From Microbulbifer sp. YPW1 (GTDB lineage Bacteria; Pseudomonadota; Gammaproteobacteria; Pseudomonadales; Cellvibrionaceae), in NCBI RefSeq assembly GCF_013367775.1, contig NZ_CP055157.1, positions 744,001 through 808,000 on the forward strand: a DNA stretch of 64,000 nt. The letters are read 5' to 3'. The notes under the pieces are model-generated. The model ran no database searches. It saw only the letters and a list, made by a program, of their open reading frames with translations, and was not told the DNA's origin. Of this stretch, positions 9,439 through 19,308 are shown in pieces. The position numbers and the translations under genes were made by a program. Each line of letters starts with the position of its first letter. Position 1 is the stretch's first letter.

Positions 9439-9921
9439 TCAGAATGTGTCTAACAGTAGCGCTGTTCCCTGCAATACCAGGGCAGCGTAGATACCCGCCA
9501 GTATATCGTCGAGCATGATGCCCAGACCACCGTGCACCCGGCGGTCGGCCCAGCCGATGGGCTGCGGTTTGGCGATATCAAAGATGCGAAACAGCACAAA
9601 TCCATAAAGCGCCCACATCCAGCCCGCGGGCGCCATAAACATGGTCAGCCAGTAGCCAACAAACTCGTCCCACACGATACCACCGTGGTCGTGCACACCC
9701 AGCTTTTTCGAGGCGGCACCGCACAGATAGCAGCCGAACGCGAAAGTAATCGCGATCACTCCCAGGTAGGCAGCCGGTGACAGGAACTGCAGGCCATACC
9801 AGAGGGGAATGGCGGCAATGGTCCCGAAAGTACCGGGGGCTTTGCGGGCCAGGCCGGAGCCGAACCCGAAAGCGAGAAACAATACCGGGCTGCGGATCAG
9901 TTGTGCGAATGTCGGTGTCAT
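9439..9921 (-). CDS. pgpA: phosphatidylglycerophosphatase A
   Basis: A 160-residue inner-membrane enzyme removing phosphate from phosphatidylglycerol phosphate. The family signature FGSGLARKAPGTFGT is near residues 20-34, the acidic motif HDHGGIVWDEFVGYW near 80, and IGWADRRVHGGLGIMLDDILAGIYAAL near the C-terminus. Three or four hydrophobic helices are visible. The spacing to thiL is 18 nt. The thiL-pgpA order is the usual one in gammaproteobacteria. Confidence 0.95.
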   Translation of the reverse strand: MTPTFAQLIRSPVLFLAFGFGSGLARKAPGTFGTIAAIPLWYGLQFLSPAAYLGVIAITFAFGCYLCGAASKKLGVHDHGGIVWDEFVGYWLTMFMAPAGWMWALYGFVLFRIFDIAKPQPIGWADRRVHGGLGIMLDDILAGIYAALVLQGTALLLDTF

Positions 9922-9939
9922 GTCGATATGTTCCGCCGT

Positions 9940-10929
9940 TCAGAAATGCCGATAGCCGGTGAGCCGGGGTTGCCACGTCTGCCCGTTTAACTGGCAGTGA
10001 ATACCCGGCACGCTGCGCATACGGCCGACGGCACTAATCGGGAGTTTTAGTTGTTGTACGGCTGAAAGATGTTCGTCCGGTACGGTAAAACAGAGCTGGT
10101 AATCATCGCCGCCAGTGAGCGCGGTCTCCAGCGCGGTTTCTGCATCCATGGCCGCGGCCAGTTCAGCAATCGGAAACCTGTCCAGGTCCAGCTGGGCGCC
10201 GAGATTGCTCGCACTGCAGATATGCCCGAGGTCTGCGAGCAATCCGTCGGAAATATCCAGCGCGGCACTGGCGTAAGGCCCTATGGCACGCGCTACCGAA
10301 AACTGGGGCTCGGGAAAATAGTAGGCGTCTTCCGCCTGTTGCCGCTGCTCCGCACTCGGCTCCAGGTCACTCAGAACAATGGGAAGGCCTGCCGCGGCGG
10401 CACCGAGTTTGTTCGATACATATATATGATCGCCACTGCCGGCACCATCCCGTCGTAGCGGTCGCTCACAGGCGCCGGTAACCTGAATGGTGATGGAAAG
10501 CGGCCCCTTGGTCGTATCGCCACCGACCAGGGTGATACCGAATAGTCGCGCGGTATCGGCCAAGCCTCTGGCAAAAGGTTCAAGCCATTCCGCATTGCTC
10601 TCGGGGAGGGTAAGCGCGAGGGTAAACCACAAGGGTTCGGCGTTCATCGCCGCGAGATCGGAGAGGTTCACTCTCAGGCTGCGGCTGGCGATCCGGTAGG
10701 GGTCGGCAGCTGCGGGAAAATGTACATCTGCTACCAGGGTATCGACGCTGGTAGCGAGCAATTTCCCGGCCGGGGGCACCAGGAGGGCACAGTCGTCGCC
10801 GATGCCCAGTTCCACGCTGCTTTGCGCGGCATTTCCCCGGGCAACCGGTTTGCCAGCTGGCTGGGCGCCGGTCTGAAAGTGGGAGGCAAAATACTCCCGT
10901 ATCAGTTCAAACTCACCGGGCCCGGCCAT
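9940..10929 (-). CDS. thiL: thiamine-monophosphate kinase
   Basis: Phosphorylates thiamine monophosphate to thiamine diphosphate with ATP (cytosol). The 329-residue length is typical. Motifs: opening GEFELIREYF, GIGDDCALL, SVDTLVADVHFP, the AIR-synthase-type metal and ATP segment VGGDTTKGPLSITIQVTG, and DISDGLLADLGHI. The C-terminal Trp-rich segment (GQTWQPRLTGYRHF) is also typical. It lies 8 nt from nusB, in the same operon. Confidence 0.95.
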   Translation of the reverse strand: MAGPGEFELIREYFASHFQTGAQPAGKPVARGNAAQSSVELGIGDDCALLVPPAGKLLATSVDTLVADVHFPAAADPYRIASRSLRVNLSDLAAMNAEPLWFTLALTLPESNAEWLEPFARGLADTARLFGITLVGGDTTKGPLSITIQVTGACERPLRRDGAGSGDHIYVSNKLGAAAAGLPIVLSDLEPSAEQRQQAEDAYYFPEPQFSVARAIGPYASAALDISDGLLADLGHICSASNLGAQLDLDRFPIAELAAAMDAETALETALTGGDDYQLCFTVPDEHLSAVQQLKLPISAVGRMRSVPGIHCQLNGQTWQPRLTGYRHF

Positions 10930-10937
10930 ATTTCCGC

Positions 10938-11378
10938 TCAGCCTTTATCGGCCTTTACTTCGACGCTGCGCTCTGTGGCCGCAACCTTGTCGAGGATGCC
11001 GTTGATAAATTTGAAGGCGTCGGTGGGGCCGAATTTCTTGGCCAGTGCGACGGCTTCGTTAATGACGACCTTGTAAGGTACGTCTACCCGGTTTTTCATT
11101 TCGAAGGTGGACATACGCAGCAGGGCGCGGGACACCGGGTCCAGTTCTTCGACGTCGCGGTCGAGGTACTGGCTGTAGGCGCCTTCAATTTCGTCGAGAT
11201 TTTTCGCTACGCCGTGGAGCAGTTCGCGAAAATAGGCCACGTCGGTTTTGCTCATGTCATTGTCGGCATGAAACTCGGCCTCGATGGCATTGAGGTTGGA
11301 GCCGGCCATTTGCCACTGATACAGGGCCTGCATGGCGTAGTGACGCGCCTTGCGGCGGGCGGATGCAGTTACGGTCAT
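10938..11378 (-). CDS. nusB: transcription antitermination factor NusB
   Basis: A 146-residue all-helical RNA-binding protein that joins NusE/S10 on boxA for rRNA antitermination. Diagnostic segments are ARRKARHYAMQALYQW at the N-terminus, LDRDVEELDPVSRALLRM in the middle and VPYKVVINEAVALAKKFGPTDAFKFINGILDKVA at the end. It lies between ribH (17 nt) and thiL (8 nt), the standard arrangement. Confidence 0.96.
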   Translation of the reverse strand: MTVTASARRKARHYAMQALYQWQMAGSNLNAIEAEFHADNDMSKTDVAYFRELLHGVAKNLDEIEGAYSQYLDRDVEELDPVSRALLRMSTFEMKNRVDVPYKVVINEAVALAKKFGPTDAFKFINGILDKVAATERSVEVKADKG

Positions 11379-11395
11379 TTCAATCGTTTCTCAAT

Positions 11396-11866
11396 TCAGA
11401 TTTTGCCGATCAGGGAAACCATTTCGAGCGCGGTTTCGGCGGCTTCACAGCCTTTGTTGCCGGCTTTGGTTCCGGAGCGCTCAATGGCCTGTTCGATACT
11501 GTCTACGGTGAGTACGCCGAAGGTGACGGGGATGCCGGTATTCATGGATACCTGCGCGAGACCTTTGGTGCATTCGCCAGCGACATATTCAAAGTGCGGG
11601 GTACCACCGCGGATGACGGCACCCAGTGCAATGATGGCGTCAAACTTTTTGCTTTCGGCAATTTTCTGCGCAGCAAGCGGGAACTCGAAGGCGCCGGGTG
11701 CGTAGTAGATGGTGATGTCTTCTTCTTTGATACCTTTACGACGCAGGGTATCCAGGGCGCCGTCTTTGAGGCTTTCCACAACAAAGCTGTTCCAACGGCT
11801 CACCAGCAGCGCGTACTTACCAGTGCTGCCTACGAAATCCCCTTCGATTACTTTGATATTGCTCAT
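11396..11866 (-). CDS. ribH: 6,7-dimethyl-8-ribityllumazine synthase
   Basis: Condenses the RibB product 3,4-dihydroxy-2-butanone 4-phosphate with the aminouracil intermediate to form lumazine, the substrate of riboflavin synthase. The 156 residues contain [44 protein letters not shown] (the RGGTPHFE catalytic loop) and [10 protein letters not shown]. It is followed closely by nusB. About 200 nt separate it from ribBA, and that gap is filled by palindromic repeat A, which would lie inside the operon mRNA. Confidence 0.96.
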   Translation of the reverse strand: MSNIKVIEGDFVGSTGKYALLVSRWNSFVVESLKDGALDTLRRKGIKEEDITIYYAPGAFEFPLAAQKIAESKKFDAIIALGAVIRGGTPHFEYVAGECTKGLAQVSMNTGIPVTFGVLTVDSIEQAIERSGTKAGNKGCEAAETALEMVSLIGKI

Positions 11867-11919
11867 GGTCTGTTTCCGTTTCTGCTATTCCACTTCGGGC
11901 CTTGCTGGAGCTTCGGCCC

Positions 11920-12060
11920 TGCTTTAGTGGCGGCGGCGCACCGGGGATCAGTTTTCAGGACCGCTGTAAACCCATCCCTGGGCGCTGCGGCGCAAACCTC
12001 CTGTTTGCGACGCTCCTGAAAACTGATCCCCGGCACCCCGCCTTCGATTTGAACTTTCGA
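11920..12060. repeat. intergenic palindromic repeat, copy A
   Basis: Perfect 20-bp inverted repeat arms at 11941-11960 and 12014-12033 enclose a second small hairpin (CGCAAAC/GTTTGCG) and the core GTAAACCCATCCCTGGG (11966-11982). The flanks TGCTTTAG...GGCGGCGG and CCGGCACCCC...CCTTC recur in copy B. It sits between ribBA and ribH and would form a long hairpin in the rib operon mRNA. Confidence 0.8.
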
Positions 12061-12075
12061 GTTTTACCTGACCGA

Positions 12076-13191
12076 TTAAATCTCTTCTGCGTTCAGATAC
12101 TCTTCCACTTCCAGGTCGAAACCGGAGATGGCACTGAATCTGAACGGCGCACTCATCAGGCGCATCTTGCGTACTTTCAGGTCGCGCAGGATCTGGGAGC
12201 CGGTACCAACCTGCTTGTACACCAGGTCCTGGCTCGGGCGCTGCTGCTTGCCGCTGATCAGCCAGTCGATGCTCTCTTCAATTTCATCGGTGGTTTCGTT
12301 GTGACAGATAACAACCACCACACCCTTGCCCTCTTCCGCGACTTTTTTCAGCGCGTTGCGGAAGGTCCAGGGTTCGTACTTTTCGTCGCCGCGGCGCAGG
12401 GAGAATACGTCCCGCAGGGTGCTGGCAACGTGTACGCGCACCAGGGTCGGCTCTTCCGGCTGGAATTCGCCGAGACTGAAGGCGAAGTGGCGCTCGCGAC
12501 GGGCTTTGTCGAGATAAGTACGCAGTTTGAACTCACCGAATTCGGTCTGCACGTTGCGCTCGTTGACGCATTCAACGGTTTTTTCGTTCAGCGCGCGGTA
12601 GTTGATCAGGTCGGCGATGGTGCCGATCTTGAGGTTGTGCTGCTGCGCGAACTTTTCCAGGTCCGGGCGGCGGGCCATGGTGCCGTCTTCATTCATGATT
12701 TCGACAATCGCAGCGGCGGGCTCGAAACCGGCGAGGCGCGCGAGATCGCAACCGGCTTCGGTGTGTCCTGCACGGCTGAGCACACCGCCCGGCTGGGCCT
12801 TGATCGGGAAGATGTGGCCGGGCTGGACGATATCCGAAGGCTTGGCGTTGCGGGCGACGGCCGCGCGAATAGTGCGCGCACGGTCGGCGGCGGAGATACC
12901 GGTGGTTACGCCTTCAGCGGCTTCGATGGAGACGGTGAAATTGGTGCTGAACTGGGCGCCGTTATCGCGGGACATGAGCGGCAGGTCGAGTTGTTCACAG
13001 CGGTCGCCGGTCAGTGTCAGGCAGATCAGGCCACGGGCATGTGTTGCCATGAAGTTGATGTCTTCCGGCCGGACCTGCTCGGCTGCGATCACGAGGTCAC
13101 CCTCGTTTTCACGATCCTCGTCGTCCATCAGGATTACCATTTTGCCCTGACGGATGTCGTCGATCAGTTCTTCAACGCTATTCAGTTCCAT
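12076..13191 (-). CDS. ribBA: 3,4-dihydroxy-2-butanone-4-phosphate synthase with degenerate GCHII-like domain (RibBX type)
   Basis: The N-terminal half (residues 1 to about 200) is a complete RibB domain making 3,4-dihydroxy-2-butanone 4-phosphate from ribulose 5-phosphate: [12 protein letters not shown] near 24-35, THARGLICL near 50, and [17 protein letters not shown] near 139-155. The C-terminal half (about 207-371) has the GCHII fold pattern, but where RibA has its zinc Cys triad this protein reads [16 protein letters not shown], with all three Cys lost, and the catalytic RQEGRGIG segment is replaced. Only the RibB activity is expected, and the real GCHII is the separate ribA at 8.1 kb. 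The gene follows ribE on the minus strand after 137 nt containing a CCGATG-AAA-CATCGG hairpin. No FMN riboswitch was seen. Confidence 0.93.
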   Translation of the reverse strand: MELNSVEELIDDIRQGKMVILMDDEDRENEGDLVIAAEQVRPEDINFMATHARGLICLTLTGDRCEQLDLPLMSRDNGAQFSTNFTVSIEAAEGVTTGISAADRARTIRAAVARNAKPSDIVQPGHIFPIKAQPGGVLSRAGHTEAGCDLARLAGFEPAAAIVEIMNEDGTMARRPDLEKFAQQHNLKIGTIADLINYRALNEKTVECVNERNVQTEFGEFKLRTYLDKARRERHFAFSLGEFQPEEPTLVRVHVASTLRDVFSLRRGDEKYEPWTFRNALKKVAEEGKGVVVVICHNETTDEIEESIDWLISGKQQRPSQDLVYKQVGTGSQILRDLKVRKMRLMSAPFRFSAISGFDLEVEEYLNAEEI

Positions 13192-13328
13192 AAAACCTCT
13201 GGTCTACCCGATGAAACATCGGCCTCATCATTCAAAGTTTGTTCATGCCTCAAATCCCGGGGGCAAATGGCCACCCGGTGTCGGTACCGCTACAAAGCGG
13301 CCCTCTGCCATCCCGATTTAGCTTTCTA

Positions 13329-13991
13329 TCAAGCTTTGTAAAAACCGTGCTGCGCCAGGAATTCCATGGTCAAACCTTCGCTGCTGGGCTTGGCGGCGGC
13401 ATCTCCCAAGAGTAGCCGCTCCAGGTAGCGCGCAATCAGGTCGACTTCCAGGTTCACCTTGGTGCCCGCCTGGTAACCACCAATCACGGTTTCAGCAATC
13501 GTATGCGGCACGATGGTGAGCTCGAACTCGGCACCGTCCACCGCGTTTACCGTAAGGCTGGTGCCATCTATGGTAATCGAGCCCTTGTGGGCGATGTACT
13601 TGGCCAGTTCGTCCGGGGCGCGCAGGCGGAACTGCTCCGCGCGGGCAGTGGTTTTGCGCCAAACCACCTCGCCGATGCCATCCACATGGCCACTCACCAT
13701 ATGACCGCCTAGGCGGGTCTGTGGGGTGAGCGCCTTTTCCAGGTTTACCTTGTCGCCGAGCTTCCAGCTACCGACACTGGCCACCGCCAGAGTCTCCGCG
13801 GAAACGTCTGCCCAGTAACCATCTCCCGGCAGGTCCACCACCGTCAGGCACACGCCATTGGTGGCAATACTGTCGCCCAGCTTCACATCGGACAGGTCCA
13901 GCTTGCCGGATTTCACCCGTACACGCAGGTCGCCACCGCTGGGTTGCAGGGCGGTGATTTCGCCAACAGCCTCAATAATTCCGGTAAACAT
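13329..13991 (-). CDS. ribE: riboflavin synthase, alpha subunit
   Basis: Dismutates two lumazine molecules to riboflavin and the pyrimidine intermediate. The 220 residues hold two lumazine-binding repeats: MFTGIIEAVGEI...SIATNGVCLTV...GGHMVSGHVDG (about 1-100) and RAPDELAKYIAHKGSITIDGTSLTVNAVD (about 100-200). The opening MFTGIIE is diagnostic. It lies 11 nt after ribD, so the two are co-transcribed. Confidence 0.96.
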   Translation of the reverse strand: MFTGIIEAVGEITALQPSGGDLRVRVKSGKLDLSDVKLGDSIATNGVCLTVVDLPGDGYWADVSAETLAVASVGSWKLGDKVNLEKALTPQTRLGGHMVSGHVDGIGEVVWRKTTARAEQFRLRAPDELAKYIAHKGSITIDGTSLTVNAVDGAEFELTIVPHTIAETVIGGYQAGTKVNLEVDLIARYLERLLLGDAAAKPSSEGLTMEFLAQHGFYKA

Positions 13992-14002
13992 CTGGATACC
14001 TT

Positions 14003-15136
14003 TTAACGCTCGATATCTGTCGTTGCGGTAATGCGCCAGTCGTGACCGACTGCGCGCATATCGGTAATGGTGATCGGCAGCACGGAGCCCATACGCGCGA
14101 TTGGCAGCTCGAACAGCGGCCGTGCGCTGGAGCCGAGAATCTTGGGCGCCAGGTAGACGATGATCTCATCCACATGCCCCTGGTACATGAATTCACCAGA
14201 GAGGGTCGCGCCGCTCTCCACCAGCACTTCATTGCACTCGCGGCGGGCAAGCTCTTTCAGCAGCTCACCCAGGTGCACGCGGCCGTTCTTGTCCGCGGGC
14301 AGTGCCAGTACCTCTGCACCGGTCTTTTCCAGGCGCGCGCGGCGCTCTTCATCGGCCGCATCGGTGGTGACCACCAATGTTGGGGCGCCCCCCTGTAAAA
14401 TAAAGGCTTTGGCGGGGGTGCGCAGTTTACTGTCGACAATCACCCGCAGTGGCTGCTTTTCTGCCGCGGCGGCGGCCTCCGCGTCCGGCAGAGCCATCTC
14501 TTCCGGGCGCACGTTCATATTCGGGTTGTCGTGGCGCACGGTATCCACACCGGTGATCACCGCGCAGCTGCGCGCGCGCAGGTTCTGGACATCGGCGCGG
14601 GCGGCGGGACCGGTGACCCACTTTGACTCACCACTGTCCATGGCCGTGCGGCCGTCGATACTCATCGCCGATTTGCTGCGCACCAGTGGCAGGCCGAGGG
14701 TCATACGCTTGATAAAGCCAGGATTCAGCAACCGGCAGGATTCTTCCAGCAACGGGCCTTCCACTTCAATGCCCGCATCGCGCAGTTTCTGTAACCCATT
14801 CCCGCTGACACCGGGGTTGGGGTCCTGCATACCGAAAACCACTTTGGAGACACCGGCGGCAATCAGGGCATCGGCGCAGGGTCCGGTTTTGCCCGTGTGA
14901 CTGCAAGGTTCCAGAGTCACATAGACGATGTTGCCCCGGGCTTTGTCTCCGGCATCTTTCAATGCCTCCACTTCGGCGTGGCCCTCACCGGCGCGCCGGT
15001 GCCAGCCCTGGCCGAGAATATTGCCCGCGCTATCGGCGATCACGCACCCGACGCGGGGATTGGGCATGGTGGTGTACATACCGCGCTCAGCGAGCTGGAT
15101 GGCGCGCGCCATCAGCTCCCGGGGAGAAAAGCTCAT
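14003..15136 (-). CDS. ribD: bifunctional pyrimidine deaminase/reductase
   Basis: Performs the second and third steps of riboflavin synthesis. The N-terminal deaminase (about 1-145) has the zinc motif [10 protein letters not shown] and [16 protein letters not shown]. The C-terminal NADPH reductase (about 150-377) has [30 protein letters not shown] and [16 protein letters not shown]. The 377-residue length is normal. Its ATG overlaps the nrdR stop (ATGA at 15133-15136), implying translational coupling. Confidence 0.96.
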   Translation of the reverse strand: MSFSPRELMARAIQLAERGMYTTMPNPRVGCVIADSAGNILGQGWHRRAGEGHAEVEALKDAGDKARGNIVYVTLEPCSHTGKTGPCADALIAAGVSKVVFGMQDPNPGVSGNGLQKLRDAGIEVEGPLLEESCRLLNPGFIKRMTLGLPLVRSKSAMSIDGRTAMDSGESKWVTGPAARADVQNLRARSCAVITGVDTVRHDNPNMNVRPEEMALPDAEAAAAAEKQPLRVIVDSKLRTPAKAFILQGGAPTLVVTTDAADEERRARLEKTGAEVLALPADKNGRVHLGELLKELARRECNEVLVESGATLSGEFMYQGHVDEIIVYLAPKILGSSARPLFELPIARMGSVLPITITDMRAVGHDWRITATTDIER

Positions 15137-15621
15137 CCTTCCTCCTTTTGAGATGCGCCCTTGCCCGTCTCGCGGGTATTGAGGCGTTCGATCTCCTCGC
15201 TGAAGTCGCTAACGTCTTCGAAACGGCGATATACGGAAGCGAAGCGCACAAACGCGACCTGATCCAGCTCGCGCAGCTGTTCCATCACCAACTCGCCAAT
15301 GTGCATAGCCGGGAGTTCGCGCTCACCTGTGGCCTGCAGGGCGTGTTTGATCTGGGCGACAGCGGCTTCTACCCGCTCGGTGCTGACCGGACGTTTCTCG
15401 ACGGCGCGCTGGATACCGGCGCGGAGCTTGTCTTCATTGAAGGGTTCGCGCTGGCCGTTCTGTTTGACGACACGGGGCAGGACCAGCTCGGCGGTCTCGA
15501 AGGTGGTGAAGCGCTCGTGGCACTGCAGGCACTCGCGACGGCGGCGCACCTGGTCGCCATCGGCCACCAGGCGGGAGTCTACGACTTTGGTTTCATCTGC
15601 GCTGCAGAATGGACAGTGCAT
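15133..15621 (-). CDS. nrdR: transcriptional repressor NrdR
   Basis: ATP/dATP-sensing repressor of ribonucleotide reductase genes. The 162 residues contain an N-terminal zinc ribbon (MHCPFC with CLQCHERF, two CxxC pairs), the [12 protein letters not shown]-binding face and an ATP-cone domain ([30 protein letters not shown], described in part). It heads the rib cluster and overlaps ribD by 4 nt, the common gammaproteobacterial arrangement. Confidence 0.96.
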   Translation of the reverse strand: MHCPFCSADETKVVDSRLVADGDQVRRRRECLQCHERFTTFETAELVLPRVVKQNGQREPFNEDKLRAGIQRAVEKRPVSTERVEAAVAQIKHALQATGERELPAMHIGELVMEQLRELDQVAFVRFASVYRRFEDVSDFSEEIERLNTRETGKGASQKEEG

Positions 15622-15709
15622 GGGGAGTAGGCCCTATCGGAAAATGCGCGGAGTTTACCACACGACAACCATTTAGGCCTGAACTGCCCCCAGGCATCAG
15701 TAAGCGGCC

Positions 15710-16807
15710 TTAGATGTCTTCGCGCTCGATGATCCGCTGCCACAGCTTGTGACGCAGCTCAAGGATACGGGGCTTGGTGGCCGCCGGGATCCAGGTGCGT
15801 TCGAGCAGATCAGGGCTGGGGTAAACGATGGGGTTATCCCGCAGCGCCGGATCGACGAGATCCTGGGCGTCCATGTTTGCGTTCGCGTACTGGGTCTCAT
15901 TGCTGATATTGGCGATGACGTCCGGACGCATCAGGTAATTGAGAAACTCGTAGGCGGCATCAACATTGGGAGCATTGGTGGGCATGGACACCACATCGAT
16001 CCAAAGGGGGAAGCCCTCCTTCGGCATCACGTAGCGGATATCGAAGGACTTGCCCGCCTCTTCCGCCATCTGCTGTGCCACCAGTACATCACCGCTCCAG
16101 GCGTGGGCGATACAGCGTTTGCCGCTGGCCAGGTCTTCCACATATTCACCCGAGTCGAAATCGGTGACATGCAGGCGTACCTTGGACAGCAGGTTCGCGA
16201 CCATGAACTGGTGCGCCATGCTCATCGAGTTCGGGTCTTTGCCCAGGTACTTGAGCGCCACATCGAAGATTTCTTCCGGAGACCGCATCAGGGTCGCATT
16301 GCAGTGATCCAGCTTGCCGAGATTTTCCGGCTTGAACAGCAGGTCCCAGCTGTCCTCCGGCAACACTCCACCGAATGCCTTGCGCACTGCCTGCACGTTG
16401 TAGCCAATACCCACGGTCCCCCACAAGAACGGGAAGGCGTATTCATTGGCCGGGTCGAACAGGGCCAGACGCTGCATGAACTCGGGGTCATTTTGTTCCC
16501 AATTGACGATACGACTGCGATCGAGCTTCTGCAGCTGCCCAGCAGCGATGTATTTGGGAATGTTGTCGGAGCCGGGCACGATGACGTCAAACTGACGGCC
16601 CTCTTTCAGCCAGACCTGCTCCAGCTCTTCGATATCGTCAAATTCGAAATAGTGCACTTTGATGCCACTGGCGGCCTCAAAGTTGGCAATGGTGTCCTCG
16701 GCAATGGATTCAGACCAGTTGGCAAAGTGGAGTTCTCTCGCCTGGGCTTGAACGCCGAGCCCGATGACAGTAGTCAGAATGACCAGTAGTTTGATTAGTG
16801 GGCGCAT
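15710..16807 (-). CDS. polyamine-type extracellular solute-binding protein (PotD/PotF family), orphan
   Basis: A 365-residue periplasmic binding protein. The signal peptide is MRPLIKLLVILTTVIGLGVQAQA. Family segments are LHFANWSESIAEDTIANFEAASGIKV, DVIVPGSDNIPKYIAAGQLQKLD, YAFPFLWGTVGIGYN and AHAWSGDVLVA, with IDVVSMPTNAPNVDAAYEFLNYLMRPD near the C-terminus. No ABC permease or ATPase is adjacent. It sits between glyA and nrdR, genes that are usually close together, so it looks inserted into that block. Polyamine binding is inferred from the family only; some orphan members act as sensors rather than transport partners. Confidence 0.85.
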   Translation of the reverse strand: MRPLIKLLVILTTVIGLGVQAQARELHFANWSESIAEDTIANFEAASGIKVHYFEFDDIEELEQVWLKEGRQFDVIVPGSDNIPKYIAAGQLQKLDRSRIVNWEQNDPEFMQRLALFDPANEYAFPFLWGTVGIGYNVQAVRKAFGGVLPEDSWDLLFKPENLGKLDHCNATLMRSPEEIFDVALKYLGKDPNSMSMAHQFMVANLLSKVRLHVTDFDSGEYVEDLASGKRCIAHAWSGDVLVAQQMAEEAGKSFDIRYVMPKEGFPLWIDVVSMPTNAPNVDAAYEFLNYLMRPDVIANISNETQYANANMDAQDLVDPALRDNPIVYPSPDLLERTWIPAATKPRILELRHKLWQRIIEREDI

Positions 16808-17212
16808 GCTCTACTCTCGCTCCGCAGCTGTGCTGCACGGTTGTCCAGCGCTGACCGCCGTGCATTCCAGCCACTGACGGCAAGCATCGAATCCTGAAAC
16901 CGCTTGGACCCGAAAGTACCGGTCGCTTGCGCGAACCTCTGTTGAGCAACGCATCCCTCGTGCTACAGATACCGGGTGCAAATTCCGAGCCGGCTCCGGC
17001 AAGCCCCTCGGATTAGTACCGAATGAAACAATAATTGAATTTCAATTCGGTTTTCGAGGGCGCGTATTAAAACAGAAAGTGGCGGTCATTTCACAGACCG
17101 GAGGACGATTTCCTGCGTTTGCCCACCCAGGAAACAAAAACGGCCCCTTGGGGGCCGTTTTCGAAGAACCCGGCATAGGCCGGGCTCACAGTGCTTTCTG
17201 TCGACTGCGCTA
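16808..17212. other. 405-nt intergenic region
   Basis: No protein gene seen. It contains the leader and promoter region of the binding-protein gene (minus), an AT-rich stretch at about 17022-17055 with TTGAATTTCAATTCGG, and the glyA terminator at 17132-17161. Confidence 0.6.
17132..17161 (-). terminator. glyA terminator
   Basis: A perfect 11-bp stem (AAAACGGCCCC/GGGGCCGTTTT) with a TTG loop, followed on the minus strand by TTTTTG, 52 nt past the glyA stop. The symmetric A/T flanks could make it bidirectional. Confidence 0.85.
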
Positions 17213-18478
17213 TCAGCCTTTGTAGACCGGAAACTTGGCGCAGATTTCCAGAACCTTGGCTTTCACCTCGGCGATGGTGGCGTCTGCATTGCCCTTCTCC
17301 AGCGCGTCCAGCACGTCGCAGATCCAGTTGGTGAGCTGCTTGGTCTCTTCCACACCGAAACCACGGGTGGTGATCGCCGGGGTGCCGACACGCAGGCCAC
17401 TGGTGATGAACGGGGAGCGCGGGTCGTTGGGAACGGCGTTCTTGTTCACGGTGATGTTGGCGTTGCCCAGGGCTTCGTCCGCATCCTTACCGGTGTACTC
17501 TTTGCCGATCAGGTCCACCAGCATCAGGTGGTCGTCAGTACCACCGGAGACGATATTGATACCGCGGTCGAGGAAGGTCTCGGCCATGGCGCGGGCATTC
17601 TCTACCACTTTCTGCTGGTAGGCCTTGTATTCGGGGGTCATGGCTTCCTTGAAGGAAACCGCTTTGGCCGCGATCACGTGCATCAGCGGGCCACCCTGAC
17701 CGCCCGGGAATACCGCGCTGTTCAGTTTCTTCTCGATCTCTTCATTGGCCTTGGCAATGATGATGCCGCCGCGCGGGCCGCGCAGGGTCTTGTGGGTAGT
17801 GGAAGTCACGACATCCGCGTGGGGCACAGGCGACGGGTAAGCGCCAGCGGCAACCAGGCCGGCAACGTGGGCCATATCGACCATCAGGTAGGCGCCAACC
17901 TTGTCAGCGATGGTGCGGAAACGGGCCCAGTCCATGATGCGGCTGTAGGCGGAGAAGCCGGCAACGATCATCTTCGGCTTGTGCTCCAGCGCCAGGCGCT
18001 CCACTTCTTCGTAATCCACCTCGCCGGTTTCCGGGTTCAGACCGTACTGCACCGCGTTGTAGATCTTGCCGGAGAAGTTCACCTTGGCACCGTGGGTCAG
18101 GTGACCACCGTGGGCCAGGCTCATGCCCAGCACGGTGTCGCCGGGGGCGCACAGGGCCTGGTATACGGCGGCGTTGGCCTGGGAACCGGAGTGCGGCTGG
18201 ACGTTGGCGTAGTCGGCGCCAAACAGTTCTTTGGCGCGCTCGATGGCCAGGGCCTCGACCTTGTCGACGTACTCACAGCCACCGTAGTAACGCTTGCCGG
18301 GGTAGCCTTCCGCGTACTTGTTGGTGAGGCTGGTGCCCTGGGCTTCCATCACCTGCGGGCTGGTGTAGTTTTCCGAGGCGATCAGCTCGATGTGTTCTTC
18401 CTGGCGGCGGTCTTCGTCCTGAATGGCGGACCACACATCCGGGTCGTATGAAGCAAGAGTGACGGATTTATCAAACAT
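17213..18478 (-). CDS. glyA: serine hydroxymethyltransferase
   Basis: PLP enzyme converting serine and tetrahydrofolate to glycine and 5,10-methylene-THF (cytosol). The 421 residues are collinear with bacterial Gly[14 protein letters not shown] near 31-43, [10 protein letters not shown] near 58, the PLP-lysine segment [17 protein letters not shown] near 222-238, and [15 protein letters not shown] near 361. It stands alone, with its own terminator. Confidence 0.97.
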   Translation of the reverse strand: MFDKSVTLASYDPDVWSAIQDEDRRQEEHIELIASENYTSPQVMEAQGTSLTNKYAEGYPGKRYYGGCEYVDKVEALAIERAKELFGADYANVQPHSGSQANAAVYQALCAPGDTVLGMSLAHGGHLTHGAKVNFSGKIYNAVQYGLNPETGEVDYEEVERLALEHKPKMIVAGFSAYSRIMDWARFRTIADKVGAYLMVDMAHVAGLVAAGAYPSPVPHADVVTSTTHKTLRGPRGGIIIAKANEEIEKKLNSAVFPGGQGGPLMHVIAAKAVSFKEAMTPEYKAYQQKVVENARAMAETFLDRGINIVSGGTDDHLMLVDLIGKEYTGKDADEALGNANITVNKNAVPNDPRSPFITSGLRVGTPAITTRGFGVEETKQLTNWICDVLDALEKGNADATIAEVKAKVLEICAKFPVYKG

Positions 18479-18810
18479 GGTGTTCCCTCGGATGATAAGG
18501 CGCGAATCGCGCTAGCATAATCTCGACAAGGGCAAATCCCGACCTATTTGTGACCGGCCCGCCCCCAGAAAGCGGCGCATTGTACACCAACGGAGAGCCC
18601 GCGGCGCAAAGGGTGCACATGAAACAAATTCAATTCAGCGCCCCGTGCAATTCAAGTTGCTCAGTGCAGCGCCGATCCCGGGCGGTACAGGATTCCGCCG
18701 CCCGGAAACGCAAAACGCGACCCGAGGGGTCGCGTTCTGATACTGGCAGCTACCCGTCCCTTACCGAGTGGCCCGGTAAAAGCGCCAGTCTCTGGAAGAT
18801 GGGTATTGCC
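18479..18810. other. 332-nt intergenic region upstream of glyA
   Basis: No gene seen. It carries the glyA leader, in which no clear -35/-10 pair was picked out, and the terminator-like hairpin of the downstream outer-membrane gene at 18714-18736. Confidence 0.55.
18714..18736 (-). terminator. terminator-like hairpin after small OMP gene
   Basis: A perfect 10-bp stem (AACGCGACCC/GGGTCGCGTT) with a 3-nt loop, 75 nt past the stop at 18811. The T-run on the minus strand is short. Confidence 0.6.
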
Positions 18811-19308
18811 TCAGAAGCGGAATACCAGGGTGCCGGACCAGAAATCCACATCCTCTTCCACCAGGGTGTATTCGGCTTCCAGGTTAACGGTCTCGGACAG
18901 GTTGAAGCCCAGGCCCAGACCTGCAGACAGGCCGGAATCACTTTCTTTCTCGCCTTCGAAATCGACACTTTCGTTCAGCACACCCAGGCGGCCCTTGAAG
19001 TAGAGGTCGCCCTGGCTGCGGTAGGTCGCGTAGGCGCCCAGGGTGGAAATGGAGTAATCCCAGCGGAAGTCACCCCAACCGCTGTTAAAACGCGCTTCGC
19101 CATCTACCAGGGAAGTGGTGTATTCGCCTTCCAGGCCGAATCCAGAATTCCAGGTATAACCAGCGCGGATGCCCGCATTGAACGGGCTATCGCCATTGAT
19201 GGAGGTCTTCATCAGGCCCGCCACGGTACCGAAGTAACCGCCTTCACTGGCCTGAACAGAAATTGAACAACCCAGCATCACCGCTGCCGCTAAAACTTTT
19301 TTCATCAT
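18811..19308 (-). CDS. small outer-membrane beta-barrel protein
   Basis: A 165-residue exported protein with signal peptide MMKKVLAAAVMLGCSISVQA. The rest is alternating amphipathic strands (FNAGIRAGYTWNSGFGLEGEY, LYFKGRLGVLNESVDF, LSAGLGLGFNLSETVNLEAEY) ending in an aromatic C-terminal strand, WSGTLVFRF, whose terminal Phe is the usual BAM signal. The size fits an eight-stranded OmpX/OmpW-like barrel. Function unknown. It is monocistronic. Confidence 0.85.
   Translation of the reverse strand: MMKKVLAAAVMLGCSISVQASEGGYFGTVAGLMKTSINGDSPFNAGIRAGYTWNSGFGLEGEYTTSLVDGEARFNSGWGDFRWDYSISTLGAYATYRSQGDLYFKGRLGVLNESVDFEGEKESDSGLSAGLGLGFNLSETVNLEAEYTLVEEDVDFWSGTLVFRF

Noticed and set aside
13192..13328. 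Possible FMN riboswitch before ribBA
   Set aside because: The leader has a small hairpin but none of the conserved RFN-element segments was found. The gene also follows ribE closely and is probably read from upstream.
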